From: Bog-473 sp049513455
GTDB lineage: Bacteria > Actinomycetota > Acidimicrobiia > Acidimicrobiales > RAAP-2
Direction: 5' to 3'
Assembly (NCBI GenBank): GCA_049513455.1
Contig: JBEKWB010000003.1
Coordinates: 1 to 64,000 of the forward strand
Length of the DNA stretch: 64,000 nucleotides
The notes under the pieces were generated by a model that was given only the letters and a program-made list of their open reading frames with translations, did not search any database and was not told the DNA's origin. The stretch's first letter is position 1, and each line of letters opens with the position of its first letter. Positions 1 through 9,096 of this stretch are shown piece by piece. The translations under genes and the position numbers were made by a program.

Positions 1-1276
1 AACCTGTAGCTTGGTTGCCGTTCGCATCCGCAACCTGGATGTTCGTGATATTGACCGTTGTCGTCGTGCCCTGTTGCGATTGATAGAGCGCTGGCTTGCC
101 GGGGATGTTGGTGTAGAAGGAAGTCCCGTTCAGGGTATTGCCCAAGAATGCTTCGGGGTAGGTGGGTGTGGTCGCCGCTTGAACCGGCCCGCCCGTTACT
201 TGGAGACAGAACGTCAATATGTAGCCCGTATTGGTAATTGTCGCTGACATCGGTTCGCATCCCGGAGCTTTCGCTGCGGTCGCCGAGTAACTACTGAAGT
301 CGACGAAGCAGAGTGTGGTGGCGTAGGTACCGGTACCCGCAGTGGCGAATCCACAGCTCGTTCCGGTAGGAGCGGAGACGGTGACCGTCTGGTTCGGGGG
401 CGAACTCGACCGAGGGAGCCCCACCAACGTATACGAGTAACCGCTTCCCGGCTCCGTGACGGCAAGCGTGACACCCGTGATACTGGCGCCAGCGGCGACG
501 AGCCAGCTTGATGAGGCGACAGTCGTAGGACAGGTGGGGGCGGAGATGGTCGTGACACACGCCGTCTGACCAAGTGACACGTCGCGGGAGATGACCGAGG
601 TATCTGCCGGGATGGCGGACGTGTCCATAACTTCCGTACCAGTGGGTTGGCTGTACGTGGATGTGAACGCATCCACGCTGATGCTGGTGGAACCAGCAGA
701 GGCCGTCGACGAGACAACGACCGTCTGCGTGGAGGCGCCAGAGCCGATGGTCAACTGATCGTTCGCGTTGACTGCAGAGGACAATCCTGTGGTCAGGGCA
801 AGTGAAGTGATGTTGTTTTGGCCCGCCGAGAGGGCTGTGGCGAGACTCCCCCCTTGGCAGGTGTTCCGGAACAGGCTGTAGCTGATTTTGCTGCCAGAAC
901 CCCTTTGAACCTCGATATAGGAGACCTCTGTCACGTTAGGGCTGCTTCCCATCTCCAGACCGAGTACTTCGTAGGAGGACGTGCTGAGTGATTCGGCACT
1001 TGTTTCGCAGGGAGCCGGCCCGCCGGTGGGCGGAGTCTGAAGCACGTTTAGCGCGGGTGGCGTCGGGGCAGTGACCATCGACGCGCCCTGGACATCGCTC
1101 TCAAAGTTGGATGAGACGACCTGGGCATCGCCTGAATCGGAAAATCGGTTCTCGACGCTGTTCTGGAGTGAGAAGACCGAAATGAGGGCCACCGCGACTG
1201 CACCGATGACGAGTGGAAGCACCAAGGTAACGATGAGCAGTTCGATGAGGGTAAATCCACCATCGGGACGACCCAT
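1..1276 (-). CDS. Type IV prepilin-like protein (3' end outside window)
   Basis: An uninterrupted minus-strand frame of 425 codons runs off the left edge. The ATG at 1276 gives a seven-residue leader MGRPDGG followed by FTLIELLIVTLV, the prepilin peptidase cleavage and N-methylation motif, with Glu at mature position 5 and a following hydrophobic helix. After about residue 35 the chain is Ser/Thr/Gly/Ala-rich with a few Cys and no recognised domain, as in large minor pilins or pseudopilins. It lies 65 bp downstream of pilC on the same strand, so it is probably in the same operon and assembled by PilB/PilC. No strong ribosome-binding site is seen. Seen: leader and open frame. Inferred: pilin role. 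At over 425 residues it is much longer than a typical major pilin. Confidence 0.85.
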   Translation of the reverse strand, partial: MGRPDGGFTLIELLIVTLVLPLVIGAVAVALISVFSLQNSVENRFSDSGDAQVVSSNFESDVQGASMVTAPTPPALNVLQTPPTGGPAPCETSAESLSTSSYEVLGLEMGSSPNVTEVSYIEVQRGSGSKISYSLFRNTCQGGSLATALSAGQNNITSLALTTGLSSAVNANDQLTIGSGASTQTVVVSSTASAGSTSISVDAFTSTYSQPTGTEVMDTSAIPADTSVISRDVSLGQTACVTTISAPTCPTTVASSSWLVAAGASITGVTLAVTEPGSGYSYTLVGLPRSSSPPNQTVTVSAPTGTSCGFATAGTGTYATTLCFVDFSSYSATAAKAPGCEPMSATITNTGYILTFCLQVTGGPVQAATTPTYPEAFLGNTLNGTSFYTNIPGKPALYQSQQGTTTTVNITNIQVADANGNQATG

Positions 1277-1341
1277 CGGACCATTGGCGAGGCTCCGCCA
1301 CGGTGTCGGAGCATCCCGAGGGACCGGGTGGCGATCCTTCC

Positions 1342-2565
1342 TCACGTCTTCACCTGGCTGTAAATGCCGTACATGGCCGAAATCAGGGCCACGGCAACGA
1401 ATCCGACAACCACGCCCATGAAGATGATGACTGCAGGCTCAAAGAGGCTCGTGAAGTGCTTGACCCGAACTTCGAGCTCCCGGTGATAGTACGCAGCAGC
1501 CGTTTCGAGCTGTACGTCCAGCGTTCCGGTCTCTTCGCCGACACGGAACATCTGCTTGGCGGCCCCGGGAAATATTTTCGTCTCCGAGAGGGGACCCGCC
1601 AGTCCCTGACCCTCCATCATTTGTTCTCTGATGTGCCCTAGCCCATTACGGTAGACCGCATTGTTGGAGGCCTCCGCAGTGACGGCCATTGCCTGTGGTA
1701 GATCGACTCCAGCTTTGAGCATCGAGGAAAGCACACGGCAGACGCGCTCGAGCACCGCAGCCTGGACGAGAAGACCAAGTACGGGGAGCTTCAGGATGAA
1801 ACTGTCCAGCAGTGCCCTACCTTTGTCTGATCGGCGCATTGACACGAATCCCACAGTCACCGCAATAACGACAAGAAGAATCGCGTACCAGTACTGGCCA
1901 AAGGCGCTTGATGCGCTCAGCAGCATGCGCGTAGGGAGTGGGAGCTTGGCATGCAGTGACTTGAAAAAGACGACGAAGCGTGGCATCACGAAGGTCGCGA
2001 GGACGATGACGACTCCAATAGACATACAGAACACGACTGCCGGATAGATAAGGGCGGAGGTGAGCGTCGATCGAGCCTCGACATCCCGCTCTATGTAGTC
2101 GGCAAGCTGATCAAGGACGGTGTCGAGGTTTCCGGTCAGCTCGGCCGACTCAAGGATGCCGACGTAGAAGTTTGGGAACGCTTCAGGGTGCGAGGCTGCC
2201 GCCGCCGCAAAAGTGTCTCCCGCGCGAAGCGCGTCGACCATCTCGTTGATGACTTTCTTCATCAGCTTCTCGGTTGTCTCGATCTCAATCACCTCCAGGG
2301 CTTCCATTATCGGAATCCCCGCCTTCATGAAGACGCCCATCTGGCGCGAGAAGTGCATGATCTCCTTGCGCGGCACCTTCTTCTTGGTGACCTCAATGCT
2401 TCCGATGCTCTTTTTCGCGGAGACGTCCAGAGGTTGGAAACCACGCTGAACCAGGGCTAGGTGTGCGGCACCCGATGACGACGCCACTTCTACGCCGCTG
2501 ACAGTCTTTCCGGATCCGTCGAGAGCGCTATAGCGGAACTTTAAGAGGGCTTGTTTGGTACTCAT
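1342..2565 (-). CDS. pilC: Type IV pilus / type II secretion inner-membrane platform protein PilC (GspF family)
   Basis: The 407-residue product has the usual GspF/PilC length and layout: a short cytoplasmic N-terminus (KFRYSALDGSGKTVSG), then two homologous helical T2SSF domains at about 70-195 and 275-400, with membrane segments near 170-200, 220-245 and the C-terminus (FEPAVIIFMGVVVGFVAVAL). In pilus systems this protein is the inner-membrane platform that couples the ATPase to pilin extrusion. Its ATG overlaps the pilB stop by 4 bp (2562-2565), so translation is coupled. A prepilin gene follows directly. The family is clear; whether the machine makes a pilus or a secretion pseudopilus cannot be decided from this window. 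Confidence 0.95.
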   Translation of the reverse strand: MSTKQALLKFRYSALDGSGKTVSGVEVASSSGAAHLALVQRGFQPLDVSAKKSIGSIEVTKKKVPRKEIMHFSRQMGVFMKAGIPIMEALEVIEIETTEKLMKKVINEMVDALRAGDTFAAAAASHPEAFPNFYVGILESAELTGNLDTVLDQLADYIERDVEARSTLTSALIYPAVVFCMSIGVVIVLATFVMPRFVVFFKSLHAKLPLPTRMLLSASSAFGQYWYAILLVVIAVTVGFVSMRRSDKGRALLDSFILKLPVLGLLVQAAVLERVCRVLSSMLKAGVDLPQAMAVTAEASNNAVYRNGLGHIREQMMEGQGLAGPLSETKIFPGAAKQMFRVGEETGTLDVQLETAAAYYHRELEVRVKHFTSLFEPAVIIFMGVVVGFVAVALISAMYGIYSQVKT

Positions 2566-4430
2566 AGTGTGTACAGGCTCCTTATCACTTCAGCCACGGT
2601 CGTGATGTCTTGGGCTATGAGGTTGACGGCCTCTGTCCGCAGTGTGCGCATTCCCTGCTTTTGGGCGAGGTTGCGTAACTCCTCCTGAGTCGCCCACCCG
2701 ACGATGAGCCGCCTGATCTCCGGCGTCATCTCCAGGAGTTCATAGACTCCGATACGGTCCTGATAGCCGGTGTCACTGCAGAAGTTGCAACCAGTGCCGA
2801 TGTAGAACGCTTCCTTCGGGGGACCGCCGCTCTCCTCATAGAACGCCATCTCCTCGGCGGTCGGGTTGTAACGCGCCTTGCATGAGGGGCAGATTCGCCG
2901 GAGGAGTCGCTGCCCGACGACGGCCAGTACAGATGAGGCAATGAGGAACGATTCGAGGCCCATGTCAAGAAATCGATGCAGCGCAGAGACCGCATCAGTC
3001 GCGTGCAGAGAAGACACCACGAAGTGACCCGTGAGCGCCGATTGCACTGCCACGCGGGCTGTTTCGACGTCCCGAATCTCTCCGACGAGAATCACATCCG
3101 GGTCCTGGCGGAGAATCGACTTCAGTCCGGTAGCGAAGGTGAGCCCTGCCTGATCGTTCGTCTGGATCTGATTAATCGAAGGAAACACGTACTCGACGGG
3201 ATCCTCAATCGTCATGACGTTCAGCGTCGGGTTATTGACCTCGGACAGGGTGGCGTAGAGAGTTGTGGTCTTCCCGCTTCCGGTTGGCCCAGCGCACAGA
3301 ACCATGCCGAATGGCGACCGCACAATTTTCGAGTACTTCGCGTGGGTATCGGCCGGCATACCGAGGTCATCGAGACGGAGAACCGATCGCGTCTTGTCGA
3401 GGATCCGCATGACACACTTCTCACCCCAGATGGTGGCGGTCGTGGCCACTCTGACGTCAACCTCTTTGCCGTCGACCGTCGTTGTCAGCTGACCGTCCTG
3501 AGGGCGGCGGCGTTCGACGATGTTCATCCCGGCCATGATCTTGATGCGGCTCACGAGTCCGAGCCCCATCGCGGCGGGAAGGACGAGGATCTGCTTGAGT
3601 GCACCGTCGATCCGGAAGCGCACCCGGACGACATCCTCGGAGGGTTCAATGTGGACGTCGGAGGCGCGGTCGCGCATGGCCTGCGTGAGGATGCGGTCAA
3701 CAACTTGGACAACGGGAGCGTCATCCGCGACGACGACGGGCTGGACCGCTTCGGCGACTCGCTTCCGCGAGCCTTCCACGACCTCGAAGGCCTGCACGAG
3801 TTGTGCAACGCCACCGATGGCCAAGTAGTTGCTATCGATCGCCCAGATGACGTCGCTCGCCGGGGCGAGCAAAAGTCGAACAGGGTGGCCGCTCTTCTCG
3901 GAGAGTAGAAATCGCAACGCGTCACTCGGTTCGGCCACTGCAACGTGGAGCCCGTCATCGTGCAGACTGATCGGCATGGCCATGTTCTCCCGTGCCACGT
4001 CCTCTGAGATGAGAGCGAGTGCATCGGGATCGGGCTTGTACCGCCGGAGGTCCGCGACCGGCATGCCGAAGAACTCGGCCAGCGCGCCGACGAGATCACG
4101 CTCCTCGAGGACGCCCATTTGGACCAGGAGCTCACCCAAGCGGCCACCCGATTGTGTTTGCAGTTCCAGTGCCTCTTGAACCTGGTCATGGGTGACCAGA
4201 CCACGCAGGACAAGCACGTCGCCCAGTTGCTGGCCTACGTTGCCCGCGGCCGTGTTGGGAGAGGCGACCCGCACTTGGGTCGCAACGGAAGATGATTCCT
4301 GAAGTCCGTCGCGACCGTCAGAACTACTTTCACCGTTCTGACTTCCGCCGCTCGCGACATGTTCGCCAACCGACGAGTTGACGACGTCGTCCTGATGGGC
4401 GTCGCCCTTGTCTCCCCGCTTGAATTTCAT
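2562..4430 (-). CDS. pilB: Type IV pilus assembly ATPase PilB (GspE family)
   Basis: The 622-residue product starts with about 65 polar, probably disordered residues, then a MshEN/T2SSE N-terminal domain at about 68-205 (LGDVLVLRGLVTHDQVQEAL). The secretion ATPase domain follows: Walker A GPTGSGKTTT at 381-390, a Walker B region DPDVILVGEIRD at 443-454, the conserved His segment near SLHATDA, and a tetracysteine zinc site (CPSC at 514-517, CNFC at 548-551). It is the cytoplasmic hexameric motor that powers pilus extension. It heads the visible pilB-pilC-pilin operon. The start lacks a strong ribosome-binding site, and the 155 bp upstream hold no gene. Confidence 0.95.
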   Translation of the reverse strand: MKFKRGDKGDAHQDDVVNSSVGEHVASGGSQNGESSSDGRDGLQESSSVATQVRVASPNTAAGNVGQQLGDVLVLRGLVTHDQVQEALELQTQSGGRLGELLVQMGVLEERDLVGALAEFFGMPVADLRRYKPDPDALALISEDVARENMAMPISLHDDGLHVAVAEPSDALRFLLSEKSGHPVRLLLAPASDVIWAIDSNYLAIGGVAQLVQAFEVVEGSRKRVAEAVQPVVVADDAPVVQVVDRILTQAMRDRASDVHIEPSEDVVRVRFRIDGALKQILVLPAAMGLGLVSRIKIMAGMNIVERRRPQDGQLTTTVDGKEVDVRVATTATIWGEKCVMRILDKTRSVLRLDDLGMPADTHAKYSKIVRSPFGMVLCAGPTGSGKTTTLYATLSEVNNPTLNVMTIEDPVEYVFPSINQIQTNDQAGLTFATGLKSILRQDPDVILVGEIRDVETARVAVQSALTGHFVVSSLHATDAVSALHRFLDMGLESFLIASSVLAVVGQRLLRRICPSCKARYNPTAEEMAFYEESGGPPKEAFYIGTGCNFCSDTGYQDRIGVYELLEMTPEIRRLIVGWATQEELRNLAQKQGMRTLRTEAVNLIAQDITTVAEVIRSLYTL

Positions 4431-4585
4431 GACGACCTACTAGTGGTCGCGCAGGTGGACGCCTGGTTCATGGAGACAGAGTGGCCTGCGAGAATCTCCG
4501 GCCGAACCACCCCAACCCAATTACAGCCCAATTCATGCTGATTGCAGAGGTCAGTGAACTGCGGAAGTGCCCTCCGACCTGCCCC

Positions 4586-6355
4586 TTATGTTTCGGCGTC
4601 TTCGGCCAGGGCCAGCCAGGTCTCCTCGGCATCGCTGAGTGCCGCCTGCGCCGCGGCAAGCTCGGCGCCCAGTCGATTCATCTCCACATGGTCATGAACG
4701 CCGGTCAGCGCCTTAACGAGCTCGTCTCGTTGTCGCCCCAGTTTGACCATGTTCTTCTCCGCCTCGCGGAGGAGTCGGTTCTTGGGCACCGATCCACGCC
4801 CACCCGAACCTGAGCCCGCTCGTGGTGGAGTCGGCTTCGCCTTGGTCGTCGCCGGCGGCGTCGAAGCCGGCGCCGGCAGAGCCCCCGCCCGGCGGAGATC
4901 GCCGCTCTCGACCCGGGCGATCCACCCCTCCACGCCCCCCGGCACTCCGGACACCGTGCCCCCGGTGCCGACCGCGACCAGGCGGTCGGTGGTCCGCTCC
5001 AAGAATGTCCGGTCGTGACTGACCACCACCAGCGCACCCGGCCACTCTTCGAGGAAGTCCTCGAGGATCCGGAGGGTGTCGAGGTCGAGGTCGTTGGTGG
5101 GCTCGTCGAGGAACAGGACGTTGGGCCGACCGGCGATCACCAACAGGAGCTGCAGCCGCCGGCGCTCCCCGCCCGAGAGCGTCCCCACCCGTGCGAACGG
5201 CAGCTCCCCAGTGAAGAGGAACCGCTTCATCAGCTCAATGTCGGGCAGGGAGCCGGGGGTGCGGTGTGGGCCGGCCACCAATTCCTGCACGCGCGCCTGC
5301 AGGTCGAGTTTCACCCCGAGCTGGTCGTAGTACCCGACGACGACGGTGGGCCCGACCTCGATCCGGCCGACCGTCGGGCGGCGACGTCCCGCCAGCAGGT
5401 CCAGGAGCGTCGACTTGCCGGACCCGTTGGCGCCGACGATTCCCAGCCGTTCGCGACGGTCGAGTACCAGGTTCACGTCCGAGAGCACCATCGGTCCGTT
5501 GTCGTAGCGGACCCCGACCCCGGTGCACTCGATGACCTTGTCGCCCAGGCGTGGCGTGTCGCCCGCCCTCTCGAGCTCGGTCGTCCGCGACGCCGGAGGC
5601 GGTGTGCCTTCGATCAGCCGGACCGCAGCGTCGATCCGGGCTTGCGGCTTACGCGACCGTGCCTTGGCTCCTCGCCGGAGCCACGCCAACTCGCGTCGAG
5701 CGAGGTTGCGCCGGGTCGATTCCGCGCTCGCCGCGTGTTCCTCCCGTTCCGCCTTGGCTTCGAGGTAGGACCCATATCCCCCCTCGTGCACGTACGCCCG
5801 CCCTCGGTCGAGCTCGAGCATCCGAGTGGTCAGCCGGTCGAGTAGGTGCCGGTCGTGCGTCACCAGGACCAGACCCCCGCGGAACGCCAGGAGACGATGC
5901 TCGAGCCAGGCCACTCCCCCCAGGTCGAGATGGTTGGTGGGCTCATCGAGTACCAGGAGCTCGGCCGGGTGAGCCAGCACCCGGGCCAACGCCACCCTCT
6001 TGGCCTGGCCCCCCGAGAGCTCCCGCACGTCCATGGAGGTCGCTTCGCCCATACCGAGGCGGTCGAGCGCGGCCTCGGCCTCCCAACCCTCCCCCACGGC
6101 CGCCGCCACCGTCCCCGGAGGCAGTTCTGGTACCTGGTCGAGGAAGCCCACCCGTGCGCCTCGGCCCCGCCGGACTTGACCCTCATCGGGCAGGTCCACC
6201 CCCGCGATGACCCGCAGCAGGGTGGACTTTCCCGTGCCGTTGACGCCCACGACCCCGATCCGGTCCCCGTCCGAAACCGCGAGTGACAGGTCCTCGAAGA
6301 GCACCCGGTCCACCCGACGCACTGCTACCTGCTGGAGATCGACGAGGAGAGACAC
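4586..6355 (-). CDS. ABC-F family ATPase (Uup-like)
   Basis: 589 residues with two ABC ATPase domains and no membrane segments, the ABC-F layout. Domain 1: Walker A GVNGTGKS at 37-44, signature LSGGQ at 113-117, Walker B LLVLDEPTNHLD at 133-144. Domain 2: Walker A GANGSGKS at 308-315, signature LSGGERRR and LFLDEPTNDLD. A charged linker lies at about 198-245 and the C-terminus from about 525 is a predicted coiled coil, as in Uup. ABC-F proteins act on ribosomes or, for Uup, also on nucleic-acid branches; the exact job is not shown here. It starts with GTG and is divergent from the alcohol dehydrogenase gene across 97 bp. Confidence 0.92.
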   Translation of the reverse strand: MSLLVDLQQVAVRRVDRVLFEDLSLAVSDGDRIGVVGVNGTGKSTLLRVIAGVDLPDEGQVRRGRGARVGFLDQVPELPPGTVAAAVGEGWEAEAALDRLGMGEATSMDVRELSGGQAKRVALARVLAHPAELLVLDEPTNHLDLGGVAWLEHRLLAFRGGLVLVTHDRHLLDRLTTRMLELDRGRAYVHEGGYGSYLEAKAEREEHAASAESTRRNLARRELAWLRRGAKARSRKPQARIDAAVRLIEGTPPPASRTTELERAGDTPRLGDKVIECTGVGVRYDNGPMVLSDVNLVLDRRERLGIVGANGSGKSTLLDLLAGRRRPTVGRIEVGPTVVVGYYDQLGVKLDLQARVQELVAGPHRTPGSLPDIELMKRFLFTGELPFARVGTLSGGERRRLQLLLVIAGRPNVLFLDEPTNDLDLDTLRILEDFLEEWPGALVVVSHDRTFLERTTDRLVAVGTGGTVSGVPGGVEGWIARVESGDLRRAGALPAPASTPPATTKAKPTPPRAGSGSGGRGSVPKNRLLREAEKNMVKLGRQRDELVKALTGVHDHVEMNRLGAELAAAQAALSDAEETWLALAEDAET

Positions 6356-6452
6356 GGGGCGACAAGGGTACCGGCGCCTAGGTGATCAGGCGGCATGGCA
6401 CGGCTCCGGGTAGGTTACGGCTACGACAACGGCGCCTCGACGGAGGGACACC

Positions 6453-7565
6453 ATGCAGACGGAAGCGGCAGTTTTGTGGGAGAGGCACGAGGGCTGGAGC
6501 GTCGAGCCGATCGAGCTCGACCCGCCCCGAGAGGGAGAGGTACTCGTCAAGTTGGCTGCATCGGGCATGTGCCACTCCGACGAGCATCTGATCACCGGCG
6601 ACCTCCCGGGTTCGCTGCCCGTCATCGGTGGGCACGAAGGCGCCGGCGTGGTGGAAGAAGTCGGTCCCGGCGTACGCGGGCTGGCCCCGGGTGACCACGT
6701 CGTCTTCGGATTTGTCCCCGCCTGCGGGCAGTGTCCTTCGTGTGCCACTGGCCACTCGAACCTCTGCGACGTGGGCGCCACGCTCATGTCGGGCCGCCAG
6801 CTGGACGGCACATCGCGCCACCATGCCCGGGAGCAGGATCTGAACACCATGGTCTGCCTGGGCACCTTCTCCAAGCACACCGTCGTGAATCAGGCGTCCT
6901 GCGTGAAGATCCTCGACGACATCCCGCTCGACAAGGCCTGCCTTGTCGGCTGTGGGGTGACGACCGGGTGGGGATCGTCCGTCTACGCCGCCGAGGTGCG
7001 GCCGGGGGACAATGTCGCGGTGATCGGCATCGGGGGGATCGGTGCAAGTGCCGTGCAAGGAGCACGGCTCGCCGGCGCAGAGCGCATCTTTGCCATCGAC
7101 ACCGTCGAGCTGAAGCGGACTCTCGCACCCAGCTTCGGGGCCACGCACACCGCGGCGTCGATCGAGGAGGCCTTCGGGCTCATCCAGCAGGAGACATGGG
7201 GACGGATGTGCGACAAGGTGATCTGCGCCATGGGTGTCGGATCGGGGGCGCTCATGGCCTCGATTCTCGCCTTGACCGCCAAGCGTGGTCGGGTGGTGGT
7301 CACCAACATCCACCCGATGTCCGAAACCGACGTCACGCTGAGCCTGGTGGATCTCACCCTGATGGAAAAGCAGATCGTGGGGAGCATTTTCGGTTCGGCC
7401 AACATGCGGGCTGACATTCCCAAGCTCCTGAAGCTCTACCGTGATGGCCAGCTCGACCTCGACTCGATGGTCACCACGACCTACAAGCTCGGCGATATCA
7501 ACCTGGGCTACCAGGACATGAGGGACGGCAAGAACATCCGGGGCGTCCTCGTCTACGACGACTGA
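6453..7565 (+). CDS. NDMA-dependent zinc alcohol dehydrogenase
   Basis: 370 residues of the medium-chain zinc alcohol dehydrogenase superfamily. Visible ligands are Cys40 and His61-Glu62 for the catalytic zinc and Cys91, Cys94, Cys97 and Cys105 for the structural zinc. The cofactor fold carries GIGGIGASAVQGA. The N-terminus and the insert SGRQLDGTSRHHAREQDLN match the actinobacterial NDMA-dependent alcohol dehydrogenase subfamily, whose cofactor is held tightly and re-oxidised by an external acceptor. The ATG follows GGAGGG with 5-nt spacing. Its 3' end overlaps the convergent patatin gene by 13 bp. The physiological substrate is unknown. Confidence 0.9.
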   Translation: MQTEAAVLWERHEGWSVEPIELDPPREGEVLVKLAASGMCHSDEHLITGDLPGSLPVIGGHEGAGVVEEVGPGVRGLAPGDHVVFGFVPACGQCPSCATGHSNLCDVGATLMSGRQLDGTSRHHAREQDLNTMVCLGTFSKHTVVNQASCVKILDDIPLDKACLVGCGVTTGWGSSVYAAEVRPGDNVAVIGIGGIGASAVQGARLAGAERIFAIDTVELKRTLAPSFGATHTAASIEEAFGLIQQETWGRMCDKVICAMGVGSGALMASILALTAKRGRVVVTNIHPMSETDVTLSLVDLTLMEKQIVGSIFGSANMRADIPKLLKLYRDGQLDLDSMVTTTYKLGDINLGYQDMRDGKNIRGVLVYDD

Positions 7566-8440
7566 TCTGAGTCGATCAGATCTCTTCGTTCGACGTCGGG
7601 CACCGGCGCGCCCGGGAGAGGGTTCCCCTCCAGCCAGGTCCGCGCCTGGTCGTATCCCAGTCGGAGCAGGACCGGTGACTGGTCGAGCCGGGCCAGCGGG
7701 ATGCGCGTCTCCGGTGGGGGAATCACGTGCACGACTGTCCCCTGGGCGCCCTCGCTCGTGTCGCACGCCGCCCCTTGCCGCACCAGAGCTGCGACCTGCG
7801 CGGGCGCCGTCGGCAGCACGTAGAGCTCGCGCGCGCCCTGCGCAACCGCCTGCTGGAGCGGGACATCCGCCGCGGCCGCACCGTCGACCAGAAGGCGCCC
7901 GTCGATCTCGACGGGCGGGAGCAGTCTCGGCACCGCGCTGCTGGCCAGGAGCGCATCCGTCGCATCGCCCGAGTTGAGTATCACGGCCTCGCCGGTGCCC
8001 AATGCGGTCGCCACGACCGTCAACGGTATCGGCGCGTCCTCAAGGCGATTGAAGGTGAGGAACGACTCGAGGATCCGGCGAATGGAGGAGGAGTCGAAAA
8101 GATGCCGAGGACGCCCACGGAATCCTCCGACGAGCGTGCCGAGGTCAACCCCCAGGACATCCTTGCGCCGCAGGGAAGACCAGAGGCGGGCGATCTCGGC
8201 AATGCCGGGCAGATCGGGACGGCTGGCGAAGAACGCACCGTTGATGGCGCCGACGGATGTGCCGACGATCATCCCCGGCCGAAGTCCCTTCTCCACGAGG
8301 GCGTACATCATCCCCACCTGGATTGCCCCGAGATTGCCGCCCCCGCTCAGCACGAACGCCGGTGATCCGGGTGCGTTGGCGGCCGCTGTCGCCCAGCCTG
8401 CGCCGGGCGCAGTCGCCACTCCCGAGGGACCGGCGGTCAC
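7553..8440 (-). CDS. Patatin-like phospholipase
   Basis: 295 residues with the patatin fold signature: an oxyanion-hole loop GGGNLG beginning at residue 33, nucleophile elbow GTSVG with Ser62, and the Asp of the catalytic dyad in VDGAA (Asp186). The family hydrolyses acyl esters of phospholipids or other lipids. There is no signal peptide, so it is probably cytoplasmic or membrane-associated. It resembles the RssA/YchK-type bacterial group. It converges with and slightly overlaps the alcohol dehydrogenase gene. I see no operon partner. Confidence 0.9.
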   Translation of the reverse strand: MTAGPSGVATAPGAGWATAAANAPGSPAFVLSGGGNLGAIQVGMMYALVEKGLRPGMIVGTSVGAINGAFFASRPDLPGIAEIARLWSSLRRKDVLGVDLGTLVGGFRGRPRHLFDSSSIRRILESFLTFNRLEDAPIPLTVVATALGTGEAVILNSGDATDALLASSAVPRLLPPVEIDGRLLVDGAAAADVPLQQAVAQGARELYVLPTAPAQVAALVRQGAACDTSEGAQGTVVHVIPPPETRIPLARLDQSPVLLRLGYDQARTWLEGNPLPGAPVPDVERRDLIDSDQSS

Positions 8441-8556
8441 GCAAAGCTCCCGCTGAGGAAGCGATGGGTCATCAGTGGGCCCTCCCCCCCTGCCGGGTGA
8501 AACCAGGTAACAACGGACAGCCGCCTTTTGGACCGGTCCGTCAGCGCCAACGACCG

Positions 8557-8574
8557 GCGCACCCCGAGGTGCGC
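8557..8574. terminator. Stem-loop downstream of the flippase/lipoprotein operon
   Basis: A perfect 7-bp stem GCGCACC/GGTGCGC closes a 4-nt loop (CCGA) at 8557-8574. It lies 67 bp past the end of the minus-strand lipoprotein gene, within the 200-bp gap before the patatin start. There is no T-tract, so intrinsic termination is uncertain. Nothing else was recognised in 8441-8640. Confidence 0.4.
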
Positions 8575-8640
8575 ATCACCAGAAAGCATATCCGTTGCCT
8601 CTGCCGAGCGGCACGGGACCCCTGAAAGCGGAGAATGCGA

Positions 8641-9096
8641 TCAACCCGCGTGGGAGTGACCGAAATGCAGGGGCGCCTTGGTGAAGATGACCGTACCGAG
8701 AAGATGGTTTCCCGGGGTCGTCGAGACCACCACGGCCAGTTTGCCCGAGGATCGGCCGCGGGGGTCGGACACGGATGCGGCGGTGAAGTTCCCCGTGAAT
8801 GCGATCAGGCAGACCGTTTCGGAACCGGGTGCAGTCGTGTCGAGGTCGTGCAGGAGTTGTGGAGCCTTCTTCCGGAGCGCCGACAGCGTAAACCGTTGCA
8901 CCCCGTATAGTCGCCCGTGCGAGCCGATCGCCTTGGTTGCCGTCGGCAGGGCGAGGTAGCACGAGCTCTCCGATGTTCCGAGGTTGTTGCGCGCCGCCGT
9001 GCATCCGGAGAGAACGCCGGCCAGCAGAACGCAACCGGCAGCCCGGGTCGCCCACCGGCGTCGGACAGTGTCCCCTCGCCTGGAGGGAGGTCTCAC
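8641..9096 (-). CDS. Small predicted lipoprotein, function unknown
   Basis: 151 residues from a GTG start whose GTGA overlaps the stop of the upstream membrane-protein gene, so translation is probably coupled. The N-terminus is Arg-rich followed by a hydrophobic stretch and a lipobox (LAGVLSGC), giving a lipidated Cys near residue 32. The remaining roughly 120 residues have two more Cys and no recognised domain. Export by Sec/Lgt is inferred from the lipobox. Only the last 152 codons of a much longer open frame are called, because the rest lies antisense-frame to the flippase gene. The pairing suggests a function linked to the membrane protein. Confidence 0.7.
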   Translation of the reverse strand: MRPPSRRGDTVRRRWATRAAGCVLLAGVLSGCTAARNNLGTSESSCYLALPTATKAIGSHGRLYGVQRFTLSALRKKAPQLLHDLDTTAPGSETVCLIAFTGNFTAASVSDPRGRSSGKLAVVVSTTPGNHLLGTVIFTKAPLHFGHSHAG

